64,000 nucleotides of DNA from an uncultured Lachnospiraceae bacterium (GCA_902766955.1 CACXFM010000243.1:1-64000); one strand, 5' to 3'; shown: positions 18,841 through 28,713, counted from the first letter of the stretch. The notes: generated from the letters alone by a model not told the origin. Translations and numbers: made by a program.

Positions 18841-19512
18841 TCAGAACTTGGCGATGCGCTCCCCGTTATTCTTCACGATCGTTTCGGAAGGAATGATCCC
18901 TCTGACACAGGAGGTCGGATAGATCATCGAATGCTGTCCGACGACCGTCCCCGGATTCAGCACGGCATTGCAGCCGACTTCTACCCAGTCACCCAGGATG
19001 GCGCCGATCTTTCTGCGCCCGGTCTCATAGGAATTCTCACCCTTTACCACGATGTTGGTCCGGTCGGCCTTGATGTTGGACGTGATCGAACCCGCGCCCA
19101 TGTGCGCGTGGAAGCCGAGGATCGAATCTCCGACGTAATTATAATGCGGCACTTCACAGTTGTTGAAAATAATGACGTTCTTCAGTTCCGCGGAGTTGCC
19201 GACCACGCAGTGGTCGCCCACAAGCGCATCGCCTCTGATGAAGGCGCCCTGGCGCACCTGCGTGTCCTCACCGATAATGCAGGCGCCGCCGATATAGGCG
19301 GAGTCGAAGACTTTTGCGGACTTTGCGATCCAGACATCCTCGGCTACCTGTTCATAGCGGTCTTTGGGAAGCTCATGGCCCAGCTTTATGATCAGGTCGT
19401 GGATACCCGAGAGCGCTTCCCACGGATATGTAAAGCCTTTCAGATACTCTCCCGCGAGCGATTCGCCGAGTGTAAAAAGATCTGTGATTTTCACCTGTTC
19501 CATCTGTGCCAT
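18841..19512 (-). CDS. Left-handed beta-helix acyl/nucleotidyl-transferase-like protein
   Basis: A 223-residue protein with hexapeptide repeats (AYIGGACIIGEDTQVRQGAFIRGDALVGDHCVVGNSAEL), the left-handed beta-helix of acetyltransferases, and a GlmU-like acceptor region (FHAHMGAGSITSNIKAD). The N-terminal 50 residues are a short helical module, not the pyrophosphorylase domain of GlmU, so only the C-terminal transferase fold is present. AAGGAGGGGG precedes the ATG. It follows topB by 14 bp on the same strand. Substrate is not evident. Confidence 0.83.
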   Translation of the reverse strand: MAQMEQVKITDLFTLGESLAGEYLKGFTYPWEALSGIHDLIIKLGHELPKDRYEQVAEDVWIAKSAKVFDSAYIGGACIIGEDTQVRQGAFIRGDALVGDHCVVGNSAELKNVIIFNNCEVPHYNYVGDSILGFHAHMGAGSITSNIKADRTNIVVKGENSYETGRRKIGAILGDWVEVGCNAVLNPGTVVGQHSMIYPTSCVRGIIPSETIVKNNGERIAKF

Positions 19513-19526
19513 CAGTTCCCCCTCCT

Positions 19527-21566
19527 TTATTGATCTGTTTTTGATGATACTTTCCTTCCGGTTTTTCCGGATGGTTTCCTGTAATATGCTGCTGCCTTGT
19601 CATAGAAAGTGCGCATGGCGTACTGGTTGCGGAGCGTTTTGACCGCGTTTGTGCGCCGCGACACAAAGCCCTCCAGCTTCTGCATATACTCCTCGGTCGT
19701 CACGGTTCCTTCAGCAACGCCCGTAAGACCCTTCTCCCAGCTGGCGGTCAGCTCGGGGCTTAAAAGCGAGCGGATCGACTGGTCCACCACGTCGTAGACC
19801 ATTTCGCCCAGCAGCTCGGGCGTAATCACCTGGGTCTTCTTATTGAGGTTCAGATACCGGATTTTCACGAGCTTGGCCAGGATATCGGCCCGGGTCGCAC
19901 TGGTCCCGATCCCGGATCCCCGGATCTGTTCCCTTAAGGAGTCGTCCTCGATCAGCTGGCCCGCATTTTCCATGGCCAGGATCATGGATCCCGACGTATA
20001 GCGCTTCGGAGGCGTCGTCTCACCTTCCTTGATGCCGAAGCTTTCGGCAGTGAGCACATCCCCCTTCCGCAGTTTTTTCAGCTTTTCTCTGCCTTCCCCG
20101 GCGCCCGCATCAGCGCCCTCTTTTCCGTCCTCCGCCGCAGCCGTCTCTTTCTCCGGGATGCCCGTGACCTTCAGATACCCCGGATCCTTCAGTTCCCTCG
20201 CGCTCACATAAAAACGCTCGGACCGGCAGAGGATGACCGCCTGGATCTTTTCATACACGGCAGGCGGATAGAAAATCGCCAGAAAACGGCGCGCGATCAG
20301 AAGGTAGACATCGCGGGACAGCCGGCTTAAGCTCCTCAGCACGCCCAGTCCCTGGCCCGTCGGAATAATCGCATAGTGATCCGTGATCGCCTTGTCGTCC
20401 GTATATCTGGTCGAACCGATTTTTTTCCAGGCATCTCCCGCCAGGACTTCCGCTGCCGCGTCCGAAACCTCGCCGACCCCGCTTAACCCCTGTATATTCC
20501 TGCGGATCTCCTTTGCCACGGCCGACGAGAGAACTCTCGCGTCCGTGCGGGGATACGTCGTCAGTTTTTTCTCATACAGTTCCTGCGCGATTTTCAGCGT
20601 CTGGTCGGGAGATATTTTAAAGCGGCGGGAGCAGTCGTTCTGCAGCTCCGCCAGATTATAGAGCATGGGCGGATTCTTTTTTTCCGTCTTCCTGCTTATG
20701 CTTTCGACCTTTGCTTCGGGATGCGGCGACTCCGCCGTCATAAGAGCGATCAGAGCTTCCGCGTCCTTTCTCTCCCGGAACCCGGTCTCCCTGTAGAGCG
20801 CAGGCGAGTTTTCATACGCGCTGCCCGGGGACACCTTCCATTCGCCCTCGATCCCGTCAAAGACGCCGATGACCCTGTAGAACGGCTGCCGGACAAACGC
20901 CCTGATCTCCCGCTCCCTCCTGACCACCATCCCGAGCACGCAGGTCATCACCCTGCCGACCGCGACGGCTGCCCATTTGGCATTTCTGTAGTCGGCGATC
21001 GAGTTCCCGTACTTCAGGGTCAGGACCCTGGAGAAATTGATGCCCATGAGATAGTCTTCTTTGGCCCGGAGATAGGCGGAATCGGACAGATTGTCATATT
21101 CGCTCAGGTCCTTTGCCTCCCGGATCCCCCGCCTGATCTCGTCCTCCGTAAAGGAATCGATCCAGACGCGCTTCCGCTCCTTTTTCTTCACGGACGGATC
21201 GGACATCATCTCGACAAGGCGGTAGATGTATTCGCCCTCGCGTCCCGAGTCAGTGCAGACATAGATCCGCTCCACGTCATCTCTCGCAAGCAGTGAGGAG
21301 ACGACCGCAAACTGGTCCGCCGCATCCGGAATCACTTCGTACCGGAAGGTATCCGGCAGAAACGGGAGTGTATCGAGCGACCATTTCTTCAGCGCCGGAT
21401 CATATGCATCGGGGTAGCTCATCGTGACCAGATGCCCGAAGCACCAGGTCACAATGTAATTCTCCGTCTCCAGATAACCCTTCCTGTTTCCGCCCGAAAC
21501 TCCCAGAGTCTTCGCAAATTCTCTGGCCACGCTGGGCTTTTCCGCTATAAACAGCTGTTTTCCCAA
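19527..21566 (-). CDS. topB: DNA topoisomerase III (type IA)
   Basis: A 679-residue type IA topoisomerase. The Toprim domain opens with LFIAEKPSVAREFAKTLGV and has DSGREGEYIYR; the catalytic tyrosine is in LTTYPRTDARVLS. GIGTSATRADIL and a C-terminal region without zinc fingers fit TopB rather than TopA. The first codon is TTG at 21566 (TTGGGAAAACAGCTG), with GAAGAGGGG just upstream and no ATG near the conserved start, so a TTG start is likely. It relaxes negatively supercoiled DNA and decatenates. Confidence 0.95.
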   Translation of the reverse strand: MGKQLFIAEKPSVAREFAKTLGVSGGNRKGYLETENYIVTWCFGHLVTMSYPDAYDPALKKWSLDTLPFLPDTFRYEVIPDAADQFAVVSSLLARDDVERIYVCTDSGREGEYIYRLVEMMSDPSVKKKERKRVWIDSFTEDEIRRGIREAKDLSEYDNLSDSAYLRAKEDYLMGINFSRVLTLKYGNSIADYRNAKWAAVAVGRVMTCVLGMVVRREREIRAFVRQPFYRVIGVFDGIEGEWKVSPGSAYENSPALYRETGFRERKDAEALIALMTAESPHPEAKVESISRKTEKKNPPMLYNLAELQNDCSRRFKISPDQTLKIAQELYEKKLTTYPRTDARVLSSAVAKEIRRNIQGLSGVGEVSDAAAEVLAGDAWKKIGSTRYTDDKAITDHYAIIPTGQGLGVLRSLSRLSRDVYLLIARRFLAIFYPPAVYEKIQAVILCRSERFYVSARELKDPGYLKVTGIPEKETAAAEDGKEGADAGAGEGREKLKKLRKGDVLTAESFGIKEGETTPPKRYTSGSMILAMENAGQLIEDDSLREQIRGSGIGTSATRADILAKLVKIRYLNLNKKTQVITPELLGEMVYDVVDQSIRSLLSPELTASWEKGLTGVAEGTVTTEEYMQKLEGFVSRRTNAVKTLRNQYAMRTFYDKAAAYYRKPSGKTGRKVSSKTDQ

Positions 21567-21604
21567 ATGCCCCTCTTCTCTTTCTTAAGTCCGTATGGTG
21601 AGTA

Positions 21605-22693
21605 TTACTTGTGAGAAATGTAGTGCAGAGCCGTCAGCATCTCCGCGCATTCCACGGCGCCGCCGGCTGCGCCCCTCAGCGTATTGTGCGAGAGGCCGAC
21701 AAACTTCCAGTCAAAGATAGAATCTTTGCGGAGGCGACCGATGGAGACGCCCATGCCGCCCTCGTAATTGACGTCGAGCATGACCTGGGGACGGTTGTCC
21801 TCCTCCAGATACTGGATGAACTGCTTCGGCGCGTGCGGAAGCTGCAGCTCCTGCGGCTTTCCTCTGAATTCCCTAAGCTTCGCGATCAGTTCTTCTTTCG
21901 TCGGATCCTCGCGGAAATTGACGAATACGGTCGCCGTATGGCCGTTCAGAACCGGGACGCGGATGCACTGGGACGTGATCTTCAGGTCGCCTTCCGCCTT
22001 TACGATCTTTCCGCCGGAAATGCTGCCGAACACGCGCAGCGGTTCCTGCTCGGACTTCTCCTCTTCCCCGCTGATGAAGGGGATGATATTGCCCTGCATT
22101 TCGGGCCAGTCTTTAAAAGTCTTGCCGGCTCCCGAGATGGCCTGATAGGTGCTGACCACGACCTCTTTGGGGCCGAATTCCTTCCACGCGGCCAGTGCCG
22201 GCGTATAGGACTGGATCGAGCAGTTCGGCTTGACGGCGATGAAGCCGCGCTTCGTGCCGAGGCGCTTCTGCTGGTAAGGGATAATCTCAAAGTGCTCCGG
22301 ATTGATTTCCGGGATGACCATGGGGACGTCTTCCGTCCAGCGGTGGGCGCTGTTGTTAGACACAACCGGCGTCTCCGTTTTGGCATACTCTTCCTCGATC
22401 GCGCGGATTTCATCCTTGGACATATTGACCGCGGAGAATATAAAATCCACGTCCTTGGCCACGCCGGCCACATCGGCCACATCGCGGATGACCAGGTTCT
22501 TCACGTTTTCCGGCATCGGCTCATCCATTTTCCAGCGTGAACCGACCGATTCTTCATAGGTTTTGCCCGCACTGGAAGCGGACGCCGCGAGCACGGCCAC
22601 CTCAAACCAGGGATGATCCTTCAGAATGGTGATGAATCTCTGTCCTACCATTCCGGTTGCTCCCAGGATACCGACCTTCAGTTTCTGTTCCAT
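21605..22693 (-). CDS. asd: Aspartate-semialdehyde dehydrogenase
   Basis: A 362-residue enzyme reducing aspartyl phosphate to aspartate semialdehyde for the lysine, threonine and methionine branches. The NADP loop GATGMVGQRF is at the start and the catalytic cysteine lies in VKPNCSIQSYTPAL; GHTATVFVNF carries the conserved active-site His. The sequence type is the archaeal/fungal form rather than the E. coli one. A clear GGGAGGTAAAGAATC precedes the ATG. It lies 49 bp downstream of argH in the same direction. Confidence 0.96.
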   Translation of the reverse strand: MEQKLKVGILGATGMVGQRFITILKDHPWFEVAVLAASASSAGKTYEESVGSRWKMDEPMPENVKNLVIRDVADVAGVAKDVDFIFSAVNMSKDEIRAIEEEYAKTETPVVSNNSAHRWTEDVPMVIPEINPEHFEIIPYQQKRLGTKRGFIAVKPNCSIQSYTPALAAWKEFGPKEVVVSTYQAISGAGKTFKDWPEMQGNIIPFISGEEEKSEQEPLRVFGSISGGKIVKAEGDLKITSQCIRVPVLNGHTATVFVNFREDPTKEELIAKLREFRGKPQELQLPHAPKQFIQYLEEDNRPQVMLDVNYEGGMGVSIGRLRKDSIFDWKFVGLSHNTLRGAAGGAVECAEMLTALHYISHK

Positions 22694-22742
22694 GATTCTT
22701 TACCTCCCCGCCCTTAAAGAGCCTGCATGATTATATTCCGGT

Positions 22743-24119
22743 TCAAGAGATACCGGAGAGAAAAGCCTTCGCCCCCGCAATCTCCGCGGGCATGCCGCCC
22801 GGCGCGCCTTTGGTGAGGCGCTTACTGACACAGCTTTTCAGTGAAATCGCCTGATAAATATCTTCGTCAAAGCTTTCGGATTCCGCCCGGTATTCGGCAA
22901 GCGGCAGCTCGTCCATACTCACGCCCAGGCTGATGCAGCGGAGCACGAGCCGGCCGATCATGCCGTGCGCATCCCGGAAGGGAACTCCTTTGCGGACCAG
23001 ATAGTCCGCCGCGTCGGTCGCATTTGAAAATCCCTGCTGCGCGCTGCGCTCCATCCGCTCTTTGTTGAACGTCATGGATCCGAGCATGCCGGTCATGAGC
23101 GTGATGCAGCCCTTCGTCGTGTCAATCGCGTCGAAGGTCATCTCCTTGTCCTCCTGCATGTCCTTGTCATAGGCCAGCGGAAGGGCCTTCATGGTCACGA
23201 GCATGGAAGTCAGGGCTCCGTATACGCGGCCCGTCTTGCCCCTGATGAGCTCGGCAATATCCGGATTCTTCTTCTGGGGCATGATGCTGCTCCCCGTCGC
23301 ATAGGTGTCATCCAGCTCCACAAATCTGTATTCGTTGGAATTCCAGATGATAATCTCCTCCGAGAGTCTGGACAGGTGCATCATGATGATCGAGAGCGCG
23401 TCCAGATACTCAATCACGTAATCGCGGTCGGACACGCCGTCCATCGAATTCTCACAGGGCCGGTCAAAGTCGAGCAGCGATGCCGTCATCTCCCGGTCCA
23501 GCGGATAGGTCGTGCCCGCGAGTGCCCCGCTTCCCAGCGGACAGACATTCATGCGGTCCCGTATGGACACGAGGCGCTCATAATCCCTCCTGAACATTTC
23601 GAAGTAAGCCCCGAAATGATGGGCCAGCGTCACGGGCTGGGCCTTCTGCAGATGCGTGAAGCCCGCCATATACGTATCCGTGTTTTCTTCCATGATCCGG
23701 CACACGGTACCCAGCAGCGAGGCGATCAGTTTCTTCGTCTCATCAATCTCGTCGCGGATATAGAGGCGCATGTCGACGGCCACCTGGTCATTTCTGGACC
23801 GCCCGGTATGCAGCTTTTTGCCGGCATCCCCGATGAGCCCGATCAGATTGGCTTCGACGAAACTGTGAATGTCCTCGTAGTCTCCCTCGATCTTCAGATC
23901 CCCGCTCTCCGCTGCGGTCCTGATCCTCGTCAGGCCGTCCCGGATGAGAGCGCCCTCTTCCTCCGAGAGGATTCCCTGCGCCGTCAGCATGGCGGCATGT
24001 GCGAGACTCCCCCGGATATCCTGTTCGAAAAGACGCCTGTCAAACTTAAGCGACGCGTTAAATTCATTGACAAGCTCATCTGTCTGCTTCGTAAACCTGC
24101 CGCCCCACAGCTGTGCCAT
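22743..24119 (-). CDS. argH: Argininosuccinate lyase
   Basis: A 458-residue member of the fumarase/aspartase superfamily that splits argininosuccinate into arginine and fumarate. The signature GSSIMPQKKNPD with its catalytic serine, the HTGRSRNDQVA loop and THLQKAQPVTLAHH are intact, and the length is standard. GGAAGGAGACAGT lies before the ATG. argG is not in the window, so arginine genes are dispersed. It has its own promoter and is probably co-transcribed with asd. Confidence 0.97.
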   Translation of the reverse strand: MAQLWGGRFTKQTDELVNEFNASLKFDRRLFEQDIRGSLAHAAMLTAQGILSEEEGALIRDGLTRIRTAAESGDLKIEGDYEDIHSFVEANLIGLIGDAGKKLHTGRSRNDQVAVDMRLYIRDEIDETKKLIASLLGTVCRIMEENTDTYMAGFTHLQKAQPVTLAHHFGAYFEMFRRDYERLVSIRDRMNVCPLGSGALAGTTYPLDREMTASLLDFDRPCENSMDGVSDRDYVIEYLDALSIIMMHLSRLSEEIIIWNSNEYRFVELDDTYATGSSIMPQKKNPDIAELIRGKTGRVYGALTSMLVTMKALPLAYDKDMQEDKEMTFDAIDTTKGCITLMTGMLGSMTFNKERMERSAQQGFSNATDAADYLVRKGVPFRDAHGMIGRLVLRCISLGVSMDELPLAEYRAESESFDEDIYQAISLKSCVSKRLTKGAPGGMPAEIAGAKAFLSGIS

Positions 24120-24163
24120 ACTGTCTCCTTCCCGTTTTGTCAGCCAAGCAAAATTTTCCGTTA

Positions 24164-24192
24164 ATTATAATACCGCGTCAGATGATGCGCAA
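24164..24192 (-). promoter_or_regulatory. Promoter of argH-asd
   Basis: On the minus strand TTGCGC (24192-24187), a 17-bp spacer and TATAAT (24169-24164). It lies between the queH stop and argH. Confidence 0.75.
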
Positions 24193-24202
24193 GAAAAAAG
24201 AA

Positions 24203-24853
24203 TTACAGTTTCAGGTCGTGTCTCTTTGAGAACCGGCATCCGCAGTAGTCCTGTCTGTACAGCCCGTACTCTGCGGACAGCTCCACCGACCGCTGGTATC
24301 CGCCCTTCTTTTTAAAGTCACAGGGCAGCCATTTTGCTCCCCCGGCAGACTCCTCTGCTTCCTCCCCGATCGCGTTCAGCTTCGCGGCATTCTTCAGGGG
24401 ACTGATCGTCAGGGTCGTCGTAAAGAAATCATACGGTTCCTTTTCTCCCGTCTCCGGATCCGTATGTCCGGCCTCTGCCAGAGCGGCGGTCTCGAAGAGC
24501 CGCAGGCGGAAACAGCGGGAGCATCGCTCCCCGCCCTCCGGGCAGTCCTCATAGCCCCGCACGGTCTCAAAAAACCGCTCCGGCTCGAAGGGGCCCTCAC
24601 AGAATTCTACCGGGTGAAGATGGGGCTGTTCCCTGATCAGCCTGGCCAGCTCGTCAGCCCTCTTTCTGTATTCATCCGCTTCCGTGATGTTCGGATTATA
24701 ATAATAATCCGTAATCCGGAAATACTGCGACAGATACTCCAGCACATAGGAGCTGCAGGGCGCGCAGCAGCTGTGAAGAAGGAGGCGCGGCACGCGGCCC
24801 GCCTCCCTGCATGAATCAATAATCCTGTCCAGTTCTTTCTGGTAGTTTCTCAT
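24203..24853 (-). CDS. queH: Epoxyqueuosine reductase QueH
   Basis: A 216-residue DUF208/QueH enzyme that performs the last step of queuosine synthesis in tRNA, replacing the cobalamin-dependent QueG. The cysteine pairs LLHSCCAPCSSYV and CPEGGERCSRCFRLRL bind the iron-sulfur cluster and second metal; DFFTTTLTISPLKN and YGLYRQDYCGC are family segments. Its start overlaps the flippase stop by 4 bp. The other queuosine genes are not in the window. Confidence 0.95.
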   Translation of the reverse strand: MRNYQKELDRIIDSCREAGRVPRLLLHSCCAPCSSYVLEYLSQYFRITDYYYNPNITEADEYRKRADELARLIREQPHLHPVEFCEGPFEPERFFETVRGYEDCPEGGERCSRCFRLRLFETAALAEAGHTDPETGEKEPYDFFTTTLTISPLKNAAKLNAIGEEAEESAGGAKWLPCDFKKKGGYQRSVELSAEYGLYRQDYCGCRFSKRHDLKL

Positions 24854-26499
24854 TTTCTGATTCCGAGCCTCCTGAAAATGACAAGCAGTCTCGTGCCGCC
24901 CGGTATTCTCTTCATCTCCTCGTCGGAGAGCTGGGCAAACCGGTCATAGGCAATAAAGTACACGATGATTCCGATCAGAACCGATGCCGCCATCAGGACG
25001 GCGCTCGTGAGATATCTGTCAAACACCTGCGGGAGCAGGAGCTTCGGAGCCCAGTATACGGCCGCGACGAAGACGCTCATGACGATCGCCGCAAGGAGGG
25101 GCGCTCCGAGCTTCCGGAGCTTGTAGCTGTAGCCGCAGTACTTTCTGATTGCCAGTGAATTCAGAACCATGACCGTCAGCGGATAGAAAGTCATGGCCAC
25201 GACGATGCCGTATACATGCCATCCGAGGAAACGGACCGAAATATAGGTGACCGCCATGTTGACGGCCAGCGCGATCGCCGCGTTCCGCACCGGTACGGAG
25301 GGGTGTCCCAGACCCTGCAGCACGCCGTTTGTCACCGTCGATACGCTGTAGAAGATCACGGAGATGGCACCGAGCGACAGCATTTCTGCCGCTACCGCGA
25401 CCGTGATGGCCCTGCCCGGATAGAGAACGTAAATCACCGGATAGGACAGAATCGCAATGCCGGCTGCCGAAGGAATCGCGATGAAGAGGGTCATCTTCAG
25501 GCTCTCGTCGATCTTGGCCATCACGTCCCTTTTTGCGCCTTCGGCGACCGAGGTCGCCACTGCCGGGATCAGGGCCGTCGAAGTGGCGGACGCCAGCGCG
25601 ATCGGAATATTGATGATCGGACGCACGCGGTATCCGTACAGGCCGTAGAGGATGCTGATATTCCCGGGCGTATAGCCCTGTGCCGACATCAGATTAGTGA
25701 AGATCACCTGGTCCACGACCGCTGTCGCGTTGTACACGAAAGTCGCCAGAATAATCGGCGTGCACATCATGAGGATGACCCTGAACACTTCGCCGTAGGT
25801 CTCGTCATTTCTGTGCCTGTCCCGCGCGATTCTCCCGTGAACCTTCCTGCGGTTGATGCTGTATGCGAGAAGCATGATCAGAAGGCCCGTGACGACGCCG
25901 GCTCCCGTACCGATTGTACCGCCGGCCGCGCCGAACTTGCCCTGCATGTTGCTGTCTCCCAGGTAAGGTCTGGTGAGGATATACGCCATCAGAACCGAGA
26001 ACACGGCATTCAGGATCTGTTCCGCGATCTGGGAGACGGCCGTCGGCTTCATGGTATTATGTGCCTGGAAGAAGCCCCGGAATACACCCAGGAAACCGGA
26101 GAGGAAAATGGTCGGCGCGAGCACCCGCAGGGCAAGCACTGCATCCGGCTGTTTGGTGAGAATCAGCGGTGCGCCGAAAAACGCCACCAGGGCGCCGATG
26201 CCTCCCGCGACCGTCACATAGATCAGCGCCGCTTTAAAGACCTTGAATGCATTTTTATATTCCCTGACGGCAAGCCTCTCCGCCATGACCTTTGACACGC
26301 CGCTGGGAATGCTGTAGGAGGCAATCAGGAGAATAATCGTATACCACTCATATGCATACTGATAATATCCGTCACCGAGATCACCCATCAGGCGGTGAAG
26401 CGGACTCCTGTAAAGCAGCCCCACCACGCTCGACACCATCTGCGCCGTCATCAGAAATGCAGCCTGTCTGACGATCTGTCCTCTCTTTGACTGAGCCAT
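24850..26499 (-). CDS. Polysaccharide/lipid II flippase-like membrane protein (SpoVB/MurJ-type MOP family)
   Basis: A 549-residue polytopic protein with about 14 hydrophobic segments. The N-terminal GQIVRQAAFLMTAQMVSSVVGLLYRSPL and YSIPSGVSKVMAERLAVREYKNA are typical of the SpoVB/polysaccharide-export branch of the MOP exporters in clostridia. Members flip undecaprenyl-linked precursors across the membrane. AAAGGGG lies upstream. It lies in an operon with ung and queH, which gives no functional clue, so whether it moves lipid II, teichoic acid or capsule units is unknown. Confidence 0.85.
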   Translation of the reverse strand: MAQSKRGQIVRQAAFLMTAQMVSSVVGLLYRSPLHRLMGDLGDGYYQYAYEWYTIILLIASYSIPSGVSKVMAERLAVREYKNAFKVFKAALIYVTVAGGIGALVAFFGAPLILTKQPDAVLALRVLAPTIFLSGFLGVFRGFFQAHNTMKPTAVSQIAEQILNAVFSVLMAYILTRPYLGDSNMQGKFGAAGGTIGTGAGVVTGLLIMLLAYSINRRKVHGRIARDRHRNDETYGEVFRVILMMCTPIILATFVYNATAVVDQVIFTNLMSAQGYTPGNISILYGLYGYRVRPIINIPIALASATSTALIPAVATSVAEGAKRDVMAKIDESLKMTLFIAIPSAAGIAILSYPVIYVLYPGRAITVAVAAEMLSLGAISVIFYSVSTVTNGVLQGLGHPSVPVRNAAIALAVNMAVTYISVRFLGWHVYGIVVAMTFYPLTVMVLNSLAIRKYCGYSYKLRKLGAPLLAAIVMSVFVAAVYWAPKLLLPQVFDRYLTSAVLMAASVLIGIIVYFIAYDRFAQLSDEEMKRIPGGTRLLVIFRRLGIRK

Positions 26500-26519
26500 G
26501 TTTTATGATCCCCTTTAAG

Positions 26520-27188
26520 TCATGCGGGCTTCTGCCATTCAACCGGCGAAATGCCCTGTGATATGAGATAATTGTTGCATCTTGAGAAAGGTCTGCTTCC
26601 GAAAAAGCCGTTATAGGCGCTCAGGGGCGACGGATGTGCCGACTCGATGACCAGGTGCTTCGGGTTTGTGATCATGCTCTTTTTCCGCCTGGCCTGTCCG
26701 CCCCACAGAATAAAGACGAGCGGCCGGTCTTCCGCCGCCAGAACGCGGATGGCGGCATCCGTAAACTCCTCCCACCCGATTCCCTTGTGGGAATTGGCCT
26801 GGTGCGCCCGCACCGTAAGCACCGTATTCAAAAGCATCACGCCCTGTCTCGCCCAGTGAGTCAGATCCCCGTCCCGCGGGGGCGGGCAGCCGAGATCCGC
26901 CTGCATTTCCGCGTAAATATTCTTAAGCGACGGCGGTATGGGCACGCCCGGGTGTACGGAAAAGCACAGCCCGTTTGCCTGGCCCGGCTCATGGTAGGGA
27001 TCCTGCCCCACAATCAGAACCTTCACCTCTTCAAGCGGCGTATATGAAAACGCATTGAACACATCCTTTTTCGGAGGATAGACCGTACAGGTCCGGTACT
27101 CATTTTTCACGGTCTCATAGAGCTTTGCATAATAAGGTTTTGCAAACTCTCCCCTGAGGGCCTCCTCCCACGCTCCGCTGATTGCCAT
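26520..27188 (-). CDS. ung: Uracil-DNA glycosylase, family 1
   Basis: A 222-residue enzyme that removes uracil from DNA. The water-activating motif GQDPYHEPGQANGLCFSV and the leucine-intercalation motif HPSPLSAYNGFFGSRPF identify family 1 Ung without doubt. AAAGGAGAG precedes the ATG. It follows hisF by 27 bp and precedes the flippase by 20 bp. Confidence 0.97.
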   Translation of the reverse strand: MAISGAWEEALRGEFAKPYYAKLYETVKNEYRTCTVYPPKKDVFNAFSYTPLEEVKVLIVGQDPYHEPGQANGLCFSVHPGVPIPPSLKNIYAEMQADLGCPPPRDGDLTHWARQGVMLLNTVLTVRAHQANSHKGIGWEEFTDAAIRVLAAEDRPLVFILWGGQARRKKSMITNPKHLVIESAHPSPLSAYNGFFGSRPFSRCNNYLISQGISPVEWQKPA

Positions 27189-27215
27189 GTAAGACTCTCC
27201 TTTAATCCGCGTCCG

Positions 27216-27974
27216 TCAACGCACGGGAACCTTCCGTTCCTCAAGATAATCCTTGACTTCATCAATCGAGAGCTCACGGAAGTGGAACAGTGACGCCGCG
27301 AGTGCCGCATCCGCTCCGCCCTCCGTCAGGGCTCTGTAAAAATGTTCACAGGTTCCCGCTCCGCCGGAAGCGATGACCGGCACCTCCACGGCATCGGAGA
27401 TGGCGCGCGTCAGCTCGATATCGTAGCCGGCTTTCGTCCCGTCACAGTCCATGGAGGTAAGCAGGACTTCGCCCGCTCCCAGGGAAACCGCCTTCTTCGC
27501 CCACTCGACCGCGTCCATGCCCGTATCCTCGCGTCCGCCTTTAATATAGACATTCCAGCCGGAGCCGTCGGAACGCCGTTTGGCATCAATCGCGATCACG
27601 ATACACTGGTTGCCGAACCGCTCCGCGCCCTCGCGGATCAGGTCCGGATTTTTGACGGCGGCCGTATTGACGGACACTTTGTCCGCGCCTTCCCGCAGGA
27701 TCTTATTCATATCCTCGACCGTACGGATGCCGCCCCCGACCGTAAAGGGAATGAAGACCTGCTCGCCCACTCTTCTCACCATATCCACAACCGTGTCGCG
27801 GCTGTCGGAAGAAGCCGTAATATCGAGGAAGACCAGTTCATCCGCCCCCTCGTCATTATAAGCCCGGGCCACCTCGACGGGATCTCCCGCATCCACGAGG
27901 TTCACAAAATTCACGCCCTTGACCACGCGGCCCGCATTGACGTCAAGACAGGGAATGATTCGTTTCGTCAGCAT
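27216..27974 (-). CDS. hisF: Imidazole glycerol phosphate synthase, cyclase subunit
   Basis: A 252-residue (beta/alpha)8 barrel that, with ammonia from HisH, makes imidazole glycerol phosphate and AICAR in histidine synthesis. [16 protein letters not shown] starts the barrel with the catalytic Asp; the second catalytic Asp lies in [15 protein letters not shown]; phosphate loops GGGI and ASGGAG are intact. It follows its partner gene hisH by 14 bp. No other his gene is in the window. Confidence 0.97.
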   Translation of the reverse strand: MLTKRIIPCLDVNAGRVVKGVNFVNLVDAGDPVEVARAYNDEGADELVFLDITASSDSRDTVVDMVRRVGEQVFIPFTVGGGIRTVEDMNKILREGADKVSVNTAAVKNPDLIREGAERFGNQCIVIAIDAKRRSDGSGWNVYIKGGREDTGMDAVEWAKKAVSLGAGEVLLTSMDCDGTKAGYDIELTRAISDAVEVPVIASGGAGTCEHFYRALTEGGADAALAASLFHFRELSIDEVKDYLEERKVPVR

Positions 27975-27988
27975 CTTTCATCCTCCTC

Positions 27989-28597
27989 TCACCGGACCGC
28001 CACAAAATTCCTGAGAATCATAAGGCCGATATTTCCTGATTTCTCGGGATGGAACTGCGTCGCGTACACCTTGCCCTTCTGCACGGAGGCATCAAAGAAA
28101 TTCTGATACTGCGTCACTGCCTTCACGCAGTTTTTGTTCTCCGCCTCGCAGTAATAGGAATGTACGAAATACACATAGGACCCGCTCGGGATCTCCTTCA
28201 GAAGATCGCCGCCATTCATCATGTGGATCGTATTCCAGCCGATCTGGGGGACTTTGAACCCGTCTCCGCCCCGGAACCTCCGGCATTCCCCGTGAATGAT
28301 TCCCAGGCCCTTCACGCCCGGGCTCTCCTCGCTCCCGTCGTAGAGGAGCTGCATGCCGACGCAGATCCCGAGAAAAGGAATCTGCTTTTCGATCACTTCG
28401 CGGATCACTTCCTCCATCCCGTACCGGCGGAGATTGCCCGCCGCATCGCCGAAATTGCCGACTCCGGGGAGCACAACATGATCCGCAGATAAAATTACCT
28501 GCGGATCTCTCGTAACGGAAACCTTTTTACCAAGCTTCAAAAATGCCTTTTCTACGCTTTTCACATTTCCGGCATCATAATCGATTATCGCTATCAT
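27989..28597 (-). CDS. hisH: Imidazole glycerol phosphate synthase, glutamine amidotransferase subunit
   Basis: A 202-residue class I amidotransferase that feeds ammonia to HisF. The nucleophile is in FLGICVGMQLLYDGSEE, and the His-Glu pair in QFHPEKSG. VVLPGVGNFGDA is the oxyanion region. The first gene of hisH-hisF-ung-flippase-queH, with GGAGGTG upstream. Confidence 0.97.
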   Translation of the reverse strand: MIAIIDYDAGNVKSVEKAFLKLGKKVSVTRDPQVILSADHVVLPGVGNFGDAAGNLRRYGMEEVIREVIEKQIPFLGICVGMQLLYDGSEESPGVKGLGIIHGECRRFRGGDGFKVPQIGWNTIHMMNGGDLLKEIPSGSYVYFVHSYYCEAENKNCVKAVTQYQNFFDASVQKGKVYATQFHPEKSGNIGLMILRNFVAVR

Positions 28598-28684
28598 CTA
28601 CCAGGCACCTCCGGCGTCTCCTTAAACGGGGCATCCCTTTTGTATAGAGGGATCCGTTTTCGCTTAAAGGACATATACTGTTAA

Positions 28685-28713
28685 AGTATAACGCCGCCGG
28701 GCACATTATTCAA
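28685..28713 (-). promoter_or_regulatory. Promoter of the hisH-hisF-ung operon
   Basis: On the minus strand TTGAAT (28713-28708), a 17-bp spacer and TATACT (28690-28685). The leader of about 80 nt contains GATCCCT/AGGGATG arms of a small hairpin. Confidence 0.7.
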
